The notes: generated by a model not told the origin, from the sequence alone. A stretch of DNA of 64,000 nucleotides from Promicromonospora iranensis (GCF_028994775.1 NZ_JAJQMN010000001.1:62001-126000), one strand, 5' to 3'; positions 28,113 through 37,406 are shown, numbered from the stretch's first letter. A program made the numbers and translations.

Positions 28113-28811
28113 GTGACGGATTACACACCGCTCCACCTCGACTGGCCCGGCTGCCTCAACGTGCGTGACCTCGGCGGACTTCCGCTCACGGGCGGTGGCA
28201 CCGTTCGCGAGCGTGCCCTGGTCCGCTCGGAGTCACCCAGCTTCCTGACCGACGACGGCGTCGTCGCCGCAACCACCTACGGGTTCTCGCGGATCATCGA
28301 CCTGCGCCGCCCGGAGGAGATCGAGCTGTACCCGAGCCGGCTGGCCGACCTTCCCGGCCACCTGCACCTTCCCGTGCAGGCGGCCGGTGACCCGGAGGAA
28401 GGGCCGTGGGTGCACCTGTACACCGGCCTGCTGGACCGCCGTCCCGAGCTGTTCGCGCGTGCCGTCGCCGCCGTCGCGGACGCACCCGAGGGGCCGGTGC
28501 TGGTGCACTGCGCCGCAGGCAAGGACCGTACGGGCCTGGTGGTGGCGCTGGCGCTCAGCCTCGTCGGTGCGGACCTCGACGCGCTGGCCGACGACTACGA
28601 GATCACCAACCAGCGGCTCGCGCCGCGGTACACCGCACGCGCCGCCGACCGCGAGGTCCTGGCCGGCCGCGAGATCCCGCCCACCCGGCACGTCATCGTC
28701 GGGGCCATGGAGCACCTGCGCATGCGGCACGGCTCGGTGGAGGCCTACCTCTCGCACGGCGGGCTCACCCCCGGTCACGTCCGGGCGCTGCGCGCCCGGC
28801 TCACCGGCTGA
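28113..28811 (+). CDS. tyrosine-protein phosphatase (IphP-like)
   Basis: 232 residues from GTG 28113, 10 bp after the antiporter stop. The N-terminal NVRDLGGLPLTGGGTVR and the catalytic P-loop HCAAGKDRTG (CX5R) mark the IphP/PtpB family of dual phosphatases. No signal peptide. It overlaps the convergent tetR 3' end by 11 bases. Confidence 0.93.
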   Translation: MTDYTPLHLDWPGCLNVRDLGGLPLTGGGTVRERALVRSESPSFLTDDGVVAATTYGFSRIIDLRRPEEIELYPSRLADLPGHLHLPVQAAGDPEEGPWVHLYTGLLDRRPELFARAVAAVADAPEGPVLVHCAAGKDRTGLVVALALSLVGADLDALADDYEITNQRLAPRYTARAADREVLAGREIPPTRHVIVGAMEHLRMRHGSVEAYLSHGGLTPGHVRALRARLTG

Positions 28812-29394
28812 GGCGTGCCGCGGTGAGCAGGTCCCGTGCGGTGGCGAGCGAGCGGACGGCTTCGGACGGCGCGATCCGCACGAGCGCGAACGCGGCGATC
28901 GAGAGCCCGGTGACCGCGTCGGCGAGGCGCTCCTGCTCGTCCGACGCGGCGGCGTCGAGGTATGCGGCGACGCCACGGCCGATCGCCGCGCGCAGCTCCG
29001 CACGGTAGTCGGAGACAACCCGCGCGACGTCGTCGTCGCGCACGACCGGCGCGGTCGCCGTGTTGATGAGCAGGCATCCGTTGGCCGCGGACATCGACCC
29101 GGGGCTCGTGAACGCCTCCTGCAGCCCGTCGAGGTACGTGAGCATCGCCCCCGGAGCGACGACCTCGTCCTTCAGCGGGCGCAGCCGCGGCCGGATCACC
29201 TCGTCGAGATAGCTCTGCACCGCGGCGTCGAACAGCCCTCGCTTCGAGCCGAAGGTGTTGTAGATGCTCGACCGGCTCAACCCTGTCGCTTCCTCCAGTG
29301 CCGGGATCGAAGCCCCCTCGAAGCCGGCACGCCAGAACAGGGAGCGCGCAGCACGCACCACCACATCCCGGTCGAACTCCTGCGTCCGAGCCAT
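28801..29394 (-). CDS. TetR-family regulator
   Basis: 197 residues from ATG 29394. The HTH is in residues 8-55 (VVVRAARSLFWRAGFEGASIP, then EEATGLSRSSIYNTFGSKRG). The C-terminal domain with ANGCLLINTA is that of the TetR_C_16-like group often found beside oxidoreductases. It diverges from the NADP-dependent oxidoreductase and the 48-bp dyad between them is probably its operator. Confidence 0.9.
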   Translation of the reverse strand: MARTQEFDRDVVVRAARSLFWRAGFEGASIPALEEATGLSRSSIYNTFGSKRGLFDAAVQSYLDEVIRPRLRPLKDEVVAPGAMLTYLDGLQEAFTSPGSMSAANGCLLINTATAPVVRDDDVARVVSDYRAELRAAIGRGVAAYLDAAASDEQERLADAVTGLSIAAFALVRIAPSEAVRSLATARDLLTAARLSR

Positions 29395-29410
29395 CCTTGC
29401 CCTCCCCGGT

Positions 29411-29458
29411 TTTCTGAAACGCTCTGTCCAGTATATATTGGAAGGGTCGTTACAGAAA
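29411..29458. promoter_or_regulatory. 48-bp nested dyad, probable TetR operator
   Basis: Outer arms TTTCTGAAACG (29411-29421) and CGTTACAGAAA (29448-29458) have one mismatch. Inner arms TCCA and TGGA enclose the AT-rich GTATATAT. Both share the centre 29434.5. The site lies between the divergent tetR and oxidoreductase starts and covers the likely -10 region (TATATT). Confidence 0.75.
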
Positions 29459-29485
29459 CAGTTGGCCGCCCCGAGGAGCACTTCG

Positions 29486-30496
<1,011 letters not shown>

Positions 30497-30531
30497 GACC
30501 GGCCGGCGGGCCCCGGGCAGCCCGGCACGCG

Positions 30532-30573
30532 AAAGGCCCTCTGGCCAGCGTTTCCGCTGGCCAGAGGGCCTTT
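30532..30573 (-). terminator. tRNA-array terminator with GGAAAC loop (copy 1)
   Basis: Perfect 18-base arms around a 6-base loop that reads GGAAAC on the transcribed (minus) strand. It lies 10 bp past tRNA-Val(GAC) and also faces the convergent oxidoreductase gene, so it may act in both directions. Confidence 0.9.
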
Positions 30574-30582
30574 TCTTGCTGG

Positions 30583-30654
30583 TGGGCGATACTGGGATCG
30601 AACCAGTGACCTCTTCCGTGTCAGGGAAGCGCGCTACCGCTGCGCCAATCGCCC
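30583..30654 (-). tRNA. tRNA-Val (GAC), copy 1
   Basis: The minus strand folds as a full cloverleaf: acceptor GGGCGAT/ATCGCCC, anticodon stem CTTCC/GGAAG around CTGACAC (anticodon GAC), T arm CTGGTTCGATCCCAG. CCA is not encoded. Third of the Gly-Cys-Val transcript. Confidence 0.97.
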
Positions 30655-30655
30655 G

Positions 30656-30726
30656 AGGTGGGTACGGGATTCGAACCCGTGTGTACGGCTTTGCAGGCCG
30701 CTGCCTCGCCTCTCGGCCAACCCACC
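30656..30726 (-). tRNA. tRNA-Cys (GCA), copy 1
   Basis: Acceptor GGTGGGT/ACCCACC, anticodon stem GCGGC/GCCGT around CTGCAAA (anticodon GCA), T arm ACGGGTTCGAATCCCGT, discriminator U. It differs from the copy at 34146 at two positions. Confidence 0.97.
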
Positions 30727-30752
30727 GTGCTCTCCCACCAAATGCGGGTTCG

Positions 30753-30824
30753 AGCGGATGACGGGACTTGAACCCGCGACCCTCACCTTGGCAAGGTGAT
30801 GCTCTACCACTGAGCTACATCCGC
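30753..30824 (-). tRNA. tRNA-Gly (GCC), copy 1
   Basis: Acceptor GCGGATG/CATCCGC, anticodon loop TTGCCAA (anticodon GCC), T arm CGGGTTCAAGTCCCG, discriminator U. First gene of the three-tRNA transcript. Confidence 0.97.
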
Positions 30825-31012
30825 GTTGTCACCAGCTCGAACCCTTTCGGGCCCCTGTGGTGACGCTCCGGAAGAGTAGTTCACAAACGGTGTGCCGGTC
30901 CAATCGAAAACGCCGTGCCACCCGCCCCGCACCGGGTAGCCCGGGCAGAACGGGACGGCGCCGCCGGATCTGTCCGACGACGCCGTCCGCGCAGGTCAGG
31001 TACGGCGGGTCC

Positions 31013-31924
31013 TCAGTAGAGCCGCACGCCGTACGCCTTGAGCGCATCCTGGATGGGTTCGAAGAACGTGACTCCGCGCGAGGGGCACCCGCCGACGCCG
31101 CCCGAGGTGATGCCGATCGCCTTGCGGCCGCTGAACAGCGGGCCGCCCGAGTCGCCGGGCTCGGCGCAGATGTTGGTCTGGATCATGTTCCACAGCATGA
31201 GGCCACCCGTGTATCTGACAGTCACGTCGAGCCCGGTGATGACGCCGGAGTGCTGCCCGGTCGTCGAGCCGATCCGGGTGACCTTCCGGCCCACGTAGGC
31301 CTTGCCCCCGGAGTAGCCGCCGGGACGCTTCAGCGCCTTGGTGTCGTACCGGACGAGCGCATGGTCGCTGCCCGGGTACTCGTAGCCGACGGTGGGGCCG
31401 ATCCGCTGGGTCTTGGGCACCTTCGCCGACCAGGTGCGCACCTGGTTGCCGCAGTGGCCCGCGGTGATGAGGTAGTGCTTGTTCCCCTTGCGCACGTTGA
31501 AGCCCATGCTGCAGCGAACGCCCGAGCCGTAGATGGCGCTACCGGGATACATCGCGCGCTTCTTCGGTTTGGCCTCGCGCACCATCGGTGTGAAGACTCC
31601 GTCCGTCCGCTTGATGACCAGGGCGTCCGCTTCCTCGCCGGCCGCCTCGCGGATCTCGCTCCGCTCGCCCGCAGAGACGGTGGCGTCGGTCGTGACCACG
31701 ACCTTTCCCGAGCCCTCGTCCGTGTACCAGGCGACGCCCTCGACGTCGGTCTCCTCGACCGCTTCGTTCACCTCGGCCAGTTCGGCCGCCGTCGGTTCGT
31801 CAGGTTCCGGCGACGGCGGCGGTCCGGTCAGTGTGGACATCGTGAGACCGAGCCCTCCGACGAGGGTGATCAGATGGGTTCGCATCCTGGACGCGGGACG
31901 TGTGGTGCTGGGTAGATACCTCAT
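31013..31924 (-). CDS. secreted chymotrypsin-fold serine protease (streptogrisin-like)
   Basis: 303 residues from ATG 31924 (AGGAG upstream). A signal region (residues 14-35) precedes a pro-domain of about 90 residues (AAELAEVNEAVEETDVEGVAWYTDE). The protease domain has the triad His157 (TAGHC), Asp187 (SDHALV) and Ser259 (GDSGGP), with Cys138/Cys158 and Cys253/Cys280 placed for two disulfides. S1 family of the alpha-lytic type, made as a self-folding proenzyme and exported. Confidence 0.92.
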   Translation of the reverse strand: MRYLPSTTRPASRMRTHLITLVGGLGLTMSTLTGPPPSPEPDEPTAAELAEVNEAVEETDVEGVAWYTDEGSGKVVVTTDATVSAGERSEIREAAGEEADALVIKRTDGVFTPMVREAKPKKRAMYPGSAIYGSGVRCSMGFNVRKGNKHYLITAGHCGNQVRTWSAKVPKTQRIGPTVGYEYPGSDHALVRYDTKALKRPGGYSGGKAYVGRKVTRIGSTTGQHSGVITGLDVTVRYTGGLMLWNMIQTNICAEPGDSGGPLFSGRKAIGITSGGVGGCPSRGVTFFEPIQDALKAYGVRLY

Positions 31925-32027
31925 GGCGATCTCCTGGTGCAGAGGCCAGCAGGCGGCCCCCGGGAAGGGGCAAGGGCTTCCCGCCCTGGCCCACCGGCCG
32001 AGGGTATGGCCGACCACGAGGGGTTAT

Positions 32028-32438
32028 ATGTTCAGCGGTATGAGTGCGACCGACATCATCCCCGCCCACCTGATCCCGCTCCTCGAGGCGCCGAACTACG
32101 CGTTCCTCGGCACCATCCGGCCGGACGACACGGTCCAGGTCAACCCGATGTGGTTCGATTTTGACGGTGAGACGCTGCGCTTCACGCACACCACAGGTCG
32201 TGCGAAGTACCGCAACCTGCAGCACAACCCGTCCATGAGCCTCGCGATCCTCAACGACGAGAACGCCTTCAACTACCTTGAGGTCCGCGGGAAGCTGATC
32301 GAGGTGATACCCGACCCGGCCGGAGACTTCTACGTGCACCTCGGCAAGAGGTACGGCAACCCCGACCAGCAGGCACCGGCTGACAGCGCCGACCGCGTGA
32401 TCCTGGTGATGAGCATCGAGCACTACACGACGCAGTAG
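32028..32438 (+). CDS. PPOX-class probable F420-dependent oxidoreductase
   Basis: 136 residues from ATG 32028, which has GAGGGG 4-5 bases upstream; ATG 32040 is an alternative. The split-barrel flavin fold shows NYAFLGTIRPDDTVQVNPMWFDFDGETLRFTHTTGRAKYRNL, matching the PPOX-class F420 family (Rv1155-like). Probably uses reduced F420 on an unknown substrate. It stands alone, divergent from the protease gene. Confidence 0.85.
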   Translation: MFSGMSATDIIPAHLIPLLEAPNYAFLGTIRPDDTVQVNPMWFDFDGETLRFTHTTGRAKYRNLQHNPSMSLAILNDENAFNYLEVRGKLIEVIPDPAGDFYVHLGKRYGNPDQQAPADSADRVILVMSIEHYTTQ

Positions 32439-32739
32439 TCCCGGGCCACGGAATGGCCTTGGCCGCTCCGTGACCTGCCACCTCCAGGGGCTTCACTCTG
32501 ATATTGCTCACCATCGTAATGAAGCGTTTTTTCACCCGCTACTCGGCAGATCCGTCGGGTATTCGCCCCGGGCGATGAGTTCACTCCGCGCAACCGGTCA
32601 CCACTGACGTGGCAGATCTTGAACCGAAGGAGAGAAATCGTCGTCGGGGTACCCCCGACGTCAAGCTCGACCTGGTCGAGAGCCGCACGTTCGACGACCG
32701 GCACCACGGACACACGACCCACCGAGCGGAAGGAAACGC
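32439..32739. other. intergenic region, possible short leader frame
   Basis: About 300 bp without a firm gene. A 45-codon plus-strand frame (GTG 32609 to TGA 32746) overlaps the start of the metallo-hydrolase gene by 7 bases and could be a leader or chance; it is rich in Arg, Asp and His. The AT-rich stretch near 32500-32530 is the best promoter candidate for the downstream gene. Confidence 0.35.
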
Positions 32740-33570
32740 ATGCTGACACAGGTGACGAGCGGGGTACTGGTCCACCAGAGCGAGCTGCTCGGGAACAACA
32801 CCGTGGTCGTGCACGGCCGGGCAGGCGTGCTGCTCGTCGATCCTGGGATACAGGGCTCCGAGATGGCTTGCCTCGCGAACGATCTGCGCGAGCTGGGCCT
32901 GCCCGTCGTGGCCGGCTTCGCGACGCACCCCGACTGGGACCACGTGCTCTGGCATCCCGGGCTCGGCGACGCACCTCGCTACGGCACGGCCCGCTGCGCG
33001 GCCGACATGCGAGAGCTGCGGTCGGACGCGAACTGGAAGGCCCGCGTCACCGAGGGGCTGCCCCCGGAGATCACCGAGGACGTTCCGCTGGACCCGTTCG
33101 GCCTGATCACGGGACTGCCTGCCGGAGCGACTCAGGTTCCGTGGGACGGCCCCGACGTGTGGATCATCGAGCATCCGGCACACTCCCCCGGCCATGCGGC
33201 GCTGCTGGTCGAGGAGGGTGGCATCCTCGTCGCCGGCGACATGCTGTCCGACGTCTTCGTCCCGATGCTCGATACCTTCACCGACACCAACGACCCCATC
33301 GAGGAGTACCTCGCCGGACTGCGGCTCCTGGAGGACGTGGCGGACGACGTCGATGCGCTCGTCCCGGGCCACGGATCCACCGCCAGCGGTGCTGACCAGG
33401 TCCGCGCACGGATCGAGCTGGACCGCGCGTACCTGCACGCCCTCCGGCAAGGCCGCACCCCCGACGACCCGCGGATCGACTCGCCCGAGCCCGGCTGGGA
33501 GTGGGTGCGGGACATCCACGAGGGGCAGGCCCGGAGCGCCGCAGGGCGGAGGGAGCGCGACGGGACCTGA
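32740..33570 (+). CDS. MBL-fold metallo-hydrolase with HxDxDH site
   Basis: 276 residues from ATG 32740 (GGAAGGAA upstream). The metallo-beta-lactamase fold is clear: VLLVDPGIQG, the metal motif, then HSPGH (His152), AGDMLSD (Asp167) and VPGHGS (His near 219). The first metal motif is His63-Pro-Asp65-Trp-Asp67-His68, so the usual middle His of HxHxDH is Asp. Other ligands are kept, so hydrolase activity with altered metal preference is likely. Substrate unknown. Confidence 0.85.
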   Translation: MLTQVTSGVLVHQSELLGNNTVVVHGRAGVLLVDPGIQGSEMACLANDLRELGLPVVAGFATHPDWDHVLWHPGLGDAPRYGTARCAADMRELRSDANWKARVTEGLPPEITEDVPLDPFGLITGLPAGATQVPWDGPDVWIIEHPAHSPGHAALLVEEGGILVAGDMLSDVFVPMLDTFTDTNDPIEEYLAGLRLLEDVADDVDALVPGHGSTASGADQVRARIELDRAYLHALRQGRTPDDPRIDSPEPGWEWVRDIHEGQARSAAGRRERDGT

Positions 33571-33582
33571 GGAGCCGGCGTA

Positions 33583-33999
33583 CTAGGTGCTCGTGGGCGT
33601 CACTGTGTCGAGGATCTCTTCCCACGGGAAGGCGTCTGCCGCGTCGTCGCCTGACTCGTGCGGTTCGCTCGGGCCGATCACGACGTTCACGCCCCATTCC
33701 TTGAGGGTTGCCAGACTGCCCTGGTAGGTCGGGTGGTCGGCGAACCTGACATTGATGTAGGGCCCGGCGGTGATCGGGATGTTGCGGCCGACCTGTTCCG
33801 CCAGGCGGGTCAGGACGTAGGTGTCGGCGATACCCAGTGCCCACTTCGTGATCGTGTTGTAGGTCGCCGGGGCCACGATCACGGCGTCCGGGTCGGGCAG
33901 CGAGTACCCGACCGTGGTGTGGAAGTCGGTCCGCACCGGACGCCCCAAGACATGCGCAATCTGCGCCATCGCCCCGGCGACGTCGACAGGGTGCGGCAC
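33583..33999 (-). pseudogene. 5'-truncated flavoprotein gene
   Basis: 138 codons from GTG 33999. The protein matches the flavoprotein (PF02441-like) family from its middle onward: VIVAPATYNTITKWALGIADT, then PYINVRFADHPTYQGSLATLKEWGV and AFPWEEILDTV. Relatives carry roughly 45-50 more N-terminal residues including the first beta-alpha unit of the FMN-binding fold; here that part is replaced by the terminator and tRNA array at 34010. Either a translated remnant or a pseudogene cut by the tRNA duplication. Confidence 0.6.
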
Positions 34000-34009
34000 C
34001 AGACATGCA

Positions 34010-34050
34010 AAAGACCCCCTGACCTGCGTTTCCGCTGGTCAGAGGGTCTT
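34010..34050 (-). terminator. tRNA-array terminator with GGAAAC loop (copy 2)
   Basis: Arms AAGACCCTCTGACCAGC and GCAGGTCAGGGGGTCTT (minus strand, with two mismatches) around GGAAAC. Same design and same distance from tRNA-Val as copy 1. Confidence 0.85.
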
Positions 34051-34060
34051 GCCGTGCTGG

Positions 34061-34132
34061 TGGGCGATACTGGGATCGAACCAGTGACCTCTTCCGTGTC
34101 AGGGAAGCGCGCTACCGCTGCGCCAATCGCCC
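34061..34132 (-). tRNA. tRNA-Val (GAC), copy 2
   Basis: Identical in the tRNA body to the copy at 30583-30654, anticodon GAC, CCA not encoded. Confidence 0.97.
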
Positions 34133-34145
34133 ATGCTGCATTGCG

Positions 34146-34216
34146 AGGTGGGTACGGGATTCGAACCCGTGTATACGGCTTTGCAGGCCGCTGCCTCGCC
34201 ACTCGGCCAACCCACC
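34146..34216 (-). tRNA. tRNA-Cys (GCA), copy 2
   Basis: Anticodon GCA. It differs from copy 1 by one base in the D loop and one in the variable region, so the two are not a very recent identical duplication. Confidence 0.97.
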
Positions 34217-34281
34217 ACTGGGTCAAACCAACAACCTTGGGTGCTCTCATCAGCCGAAGATCTACGAGAGCGGCGTTTCCG

Positions 34282-34353
34282 AGCGGATGACGGGACTTGA
34301 ACCCGCGACCCTCACCTTGGCAAGGTGATGCTCTACCACTGAGCTACATCCGC
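34282..34353 (-). tRNA. tRNA-Gly (GCC), copy 2
   Basis: Same body as copy 1, anticodon GCC. The spacer to tRNA-Cys is 65 bp here against 26 bp in the first array. Confidence 0.97.
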
Positions 34354-34458
34354 GAAGCCGGGCATCCTGGGGTTTCCCCCGGTGTTCCGGCGCGTTCTGA
34401 ACATTAATCGAACAGAGGGCGAACCGTCCAATCGCGCGCGCCGCCGTACGGTTGTCCC

Positions 34459-35655
34459 GTGTCCCCCAGCCCGGCCCATCCGCCCGCAAACCGCACGATT
34501 CCACCGGTTCCGTCCCGGCGAGGTTCCGTGCCGTCCTCGCCCGACGTGACCGGGAACACCGGATGGGCGAGCTTCGCCGGACGCGTCGCCACGGACGCCG
34601 TCGAATGCATCGACGTCCTGGCCGAGCCGGAGCGGCTCGCGACCGGCACGTGGTTCGTCGTCGCCGACTTCGAGGCCGGCTCCGGGACCCGCTCCGGCGG
34701 ACGCGCCCGTGCGTGGCGGTTCGCCCAGGTGCACGACGCCGCCGCGCCCGACGCCGGAGCGCCCTCCCCCACCGCCTGGACCGGCCCACCGTCCGACGCC
34801 TGGAGCTCCTCCATGGACCAGGCCGGCTACGAGGCCGCCGTCAGCCGGGTGCGCGAGCACGTGCGCGACGGCGACGTCTACCAGGTCAACATCTGCCGGG
34901 TGCTGTCCGCGCCGCTCGCCGCCGGACCGGCCGACGCCGAACCCGACGCCCGGGCGCTCGCCGCCCGGCTCGCCGCCGGGAACCCGGCTCCGCACGCCGC
35001 CGCCGTCCACGTCCCCGCCACCACCGGGCTGGACCCGGTGTGGGTGGTGAGCGCCTCCCCCGAGCTCTACCTGGCCGTGCAGGACGAACCCGGGACCGGG
35101 ACCGTCGTGGAGTCCGGCCCGATCAAGGGCACCGCCCGTACGCCCGACGGGCTCACCGAGAAGGACCGCGCCGAGAACGTGATGATCACGGACCTCGTGC
35201 GCAACGACCTGCAGACCGTCTGCCGGCCCGGCACCGTCGAGGTCACCTCGCTGCTGGCGGTCGAGGAGCATCCCGGCCTGGTGCACCTCGTCTCCCGCGT
35301 GCGCGGCACCCTGTCCGACGACGTCGTCCGCTCCGGCGAGCTGTGGCGCCGTCTGCTGGCCGGTACGTTCCCGCCGGGCTCGGTCTCGGGCGCGCCGAAG
35401 TCGAGCGCGCTGCGGATCATCGGCGAGCTCGAGCCCGTACCGCGCGGCCCCTACTGCGGCGCGGTGGGATGGGTGGCCGACGGCGAGGCGTCGCTCGCCG
35501 TCGGCATCCGCACGTTCTGGTGGGCCGACCACGGGACCGGCGGGGTCCTGCGGTTCGGCACCGGCGCCGGCATCACCTGGGGCTCCGACCCGACGGCGGA
35601 ATGGCACGAGACCGAGCTGAAGGCGGAGCGGCTGGTCGCGCTGGCTTCCTCCTAG
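34459..35655 (+). CDS. pabB: chorismate-binding enzyme, aminodeoxychorismate synthase component I
   Basis: 398 residues from GTG 34459. The C-terminal two thirds are a chorismate-utilising domain with the magnesium and substrate residues of EKDRAENVMITDLVRNDL and the signature GSVSGAPKSSALRIIGELE, plus YCGAVGW. With the pabC-like gene two genes downstream, it should make 4-amino-4-deoxychorismate for folate. The amidotransferase PabA is not in the window. An anthranilate synthase role is less likely given the pabC neighbour. Confidence 0.87.
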   Translation: MSPSPAHPPANRTIPPVPSRRGSVPSSPDVTGNTGWASFAGRVATDAVECIDVLAEPERLATGTWFVVADFEAGSGTRSGGRARAWRFAQVHDAAAPDAGAPSPTAWTGPPSDAWSSSMDQAGYEAAVSRVREHVRDGDVYQVNICRVLSAPLAAGPADAEPDARALAARLAAGNPAPHAAAVHVPATTGLDPVWVVSASPELYLAVQDEPGTGTVVESGPIKGTARTPDGLTEKDRAENVMITDLVRNDLQTVCRPGTVEVTSLLAVEEHPGLVHLVSRVRGTLSDDVVRSGELWRRLLAGTFPPGSVSGAPKSSALRIIGELEPVPRGPYCGAVGWVADGEASLAVGIRTFWWADHGTGGVLRFGTGAGITWGSDPTAEWHETELKAERLVALASS

Positions 35656-35695
35656 CCGACCGATGAGTCCTGAGCGCCTCCGTCGTCGTACCGGC

Positions 35696-36286
35696 ATGGG
35701 AATCGTCAAAGCAGACATGGCAGTTTCACTCGACGGCTACTCCGCCGGGCACGACCAGTCGCTGGAGCACCCGTTCGGGCCGCTCGCGGGCGAGCGGCTG
35801 CACACCTGGATGTTCGAGTACGGGGACGCGCACAAGGCCGAGGTGGACGCCGTCGTCGGCGCCGGCGCGTACATCATGGGGCGCAACATGTTCTCCCCCG
35901 GCCGCGGGCCGTGGGACCTGGAGTGGAAGGGCTGGTGGGGCGACAACCCGCCGTACCACGGACCGGTCTTCGTCCTCACGCACCACGCACGGGACCCTAT
36001 CCCGATGGACGGCGGCACCACCTTCCACTTCGTCACCGACGGCATCGAGAGCGCCCTGGAGCAGGCCCGGGCCGCCGCAGGGGACCGCGACATCTCCATC
36101 ACCGGCGGGGCGACGACGCTCAACGAGTACCTCGCCGCCGGCCACGTCGACGAGCTGCGGCTGCACGTCGTGCCGTTCACCCTCGGCTCAGGCACCCGCG
36201 TGTTCGACGGCGTGCCGCCCATCGAGTTCTCCTCCACGTCCGTGCGGCACACGCCCGAGGTCACGCATCTGACGCTGCGCCGGTGA
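35696..36286 (+). CDS. dihydrofolate reductase-fold (RibD C-terminal-like) protein
   Basis: 196 residues from ATG 35696; ATG 35663 is an alternative. MAVSLDGYSAG, then GAYIMGRNMF, ISITGGATTLNEYLAAG and VDELRLHVVPFTLGSGTRVF are the marks of the DHFR/RibD-C-like family. It lies between pabB and pabC with short gaps, so a reductase role near folate is tempting, but this family is broad and the substrate is unknown. Confidence 0.85.
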   Translation: MGIVKADMAVSLDGYSAGHDQSLEHPFGPLAGERLHTWMFEYGDAHKAEVDAVVGAGAYIMGRNMFSPGRGPWDLEWKGWWGDNPPYHGPVFVLTHHARDPIPMDGGTTFHFVTDGIESALEQARAAAGDRDISITGGATTLNEYLAAGHVDELRLHVVPFTLGSGTRVFDGVPPIEFSSTSVRHTPEVTHLTLRR

Positions 36287-36299
36287 CAGACTGGGCGCC

Positions 36300-37148
36300 A
36301 TGACGGTCATCTGGGCAGAGGGGCGCATGGTCGCGCCCGACGAGGCCGCGCTCAGCGCGGTGGACCACGGCATCACTGTCGGCGACGGCGTCTTCGAGAC
36401 CTGCGCGGTCCTCGACGGTCACGCGTTCGCCCTCACACGACATCTCGCGCGCCTCGAGCGCTCGGCGGCGGGCATGGGCATGGCGCCCCTCGACCTGCGC
36501 AAGGTGCGCGACGGCGTCGACGCCGTCCTCGCCGCCGCACCCGACGCCGGGCGCCTGCGCATCACCGTGACCGACGGCATCGGGCCGCTCGGCTCCGGGC
36601 GCACCGACGGTCCGCAGACGGTCGTGGTGGCGGCGACCCCCGCCGTCGTCGTGCCGACCGGGCGCGCCGCGCGCTCCCCCTGGACCCGCAACGAGAACAG
36701 CGCCGTCGCCGGCCTGAAGACGACGTCCTACGCCGAGAACGTCGTGGCGCTCGCGGACGCGATCAAGAAGGGCGCCGACGAGTCGGTGTTCGCGAACACG
36801 CAGGGTGACCTGTGCGAGGGCACCGGCTCCAACGTCTTCCTGGAGATCGACGGCGAGCTGGTCACCCCCCAGCTCAGCGTGGGCTGCCTGGCCGGCATCA
36901 CCCGCGAGCTGCTCCTGGAATGGGGCGTCGAGGCAGGGCTGCCCGTGCGCGAGGCCAAGGACGGCGAGCTGCCGTTCTCGGTTCTCGACCGGGTGGCCGC
37001 GGGCGAGGCGCGGATGCTGCTGACCGGGTCCGTGCGGAACGTGCAGCCGACGGTGTGGCTGGACGGCGTCGACCTGCAGATCGGCGAGCTGTCGGCCGCC
37101 GCGCGCGACCTGTTCGAGCGGAACATGCGGGAGCGGATCGATCCCTGA
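36300..37148 (+). CDS. pabC: aminodeoxychorismate lyase (class IV PLP enzyme)
   Basis: 282 residues. Fold type IV features are VDHGITVGDGVFETC, the PLP-binding Lys in AGLKTTSYAENVVAL, the Glu in EGTGSNVFLE, and GCLAGITRELLLEWG. It releases pyruvate from aminodeoxychorismate giving 4-aminobenzoate. A branched-chain or D-amino acid aminotransferase is the alternative, but the pabB neighbour favours PabC. Confidence 0.85.
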   Translation: MTVIWAEGRMVAPDEAALSAVDHGITVGDGVFETCAVLDGHAFALTRHLARLERSAAGMGMAPLDLRKVRDGVDAVLAAAPDAGRLRITVTDGIGPLGSGRTDGPQTVVVAATPAVVVPTGRAARSPWTRNENSAVAGLKTTSYAENVVALADAIKKGADESVFANTQGDLCEGTGSNVFLEIDGELVTPQLSVGCLAGITRELLLEWGVEAGLPVREAKDGELPFSVLDRVAAGEARMLLTGSVRNVQPTVWLDGVDLQIGELSAAARDLFERNMRERIDP

Positions 37149-37229
37149 CCCGCCTGGGCGATTGGATTTCGCATCCGCGCTCGAACCAGGCTAATATCGT
37201 CCACGCACGCCCTAGCGGGTGAGCAGCAC

Positions 37230-37301
37230 GGGCGATTGGCGCAGGGGTAGCGCGCTTCGTTCACACCGAAGAGGTCACTGGTTCGATCCCAGTATCGCCC
37301 A
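37230..37301 (+). tRNA. tRNA-Val (CAC), integration target
   Basis: Full cloverleaf with anticodon stem CTTCG/CGAAG around TTCACAC (anticodon CAC). CCA is not encoded. Bases from the anticodon loop to the 3' end form the left copy of a 48-bp direct repeat, so the element's DNA restores the tRNA 3' half. Confidence 0.97.
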
Positions 37302-37307
37302 CCGTGA
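37260..37307. repeat. attL core (48-bp direct repeat)
   Basis: Begins TTCACACCGAAGAGGTCACT and ends CGCCCACCGTGA, identical to 53691-53738. It runs from the tRNA anticodon loop to 6 bp past the tRNA end. The bases flanking the repeat differ on both sides, so 48 bp is the exact shared length. Confidence 0.95.
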
Positions 37308-37308
37308 G

Positions 37309-37350
37309 AAAGTCCCCCTGATCAGCGGAAACGCTGATCAGGGGGACTTT
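37309..37350 (+). terminator. terminator after tRNA-Val(CAC), GGAAAC loop
   Basis: Perfect 18-base arms (AAAGTCCCCCTGATCAGC and its complement) around GGAAAC, starting 2 bp past the attL repeat. It belongs to the element, which thus brings a replacement terminator for the tRNA it restores. Confidence 0.92.
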
Positions 37351-37384
37351 CCTTTTACCTAGGTGTGTCGTCTGGAACCCCCTT

Positions 37385-37406
37385 GGGGGACCAACTGAGG
37401 GACTAC
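37385..37406. repeat. arm-type repeat, left side
   Basis: A 22-bp sequence with two GGGAC-containing halves, GGGGGACCAACTG then AGGGACTAC. It lies 77 bp inside attL and is matched at 53585-53606 with one mismatch. Candidate integrase arm site. Confidence 0.6.
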
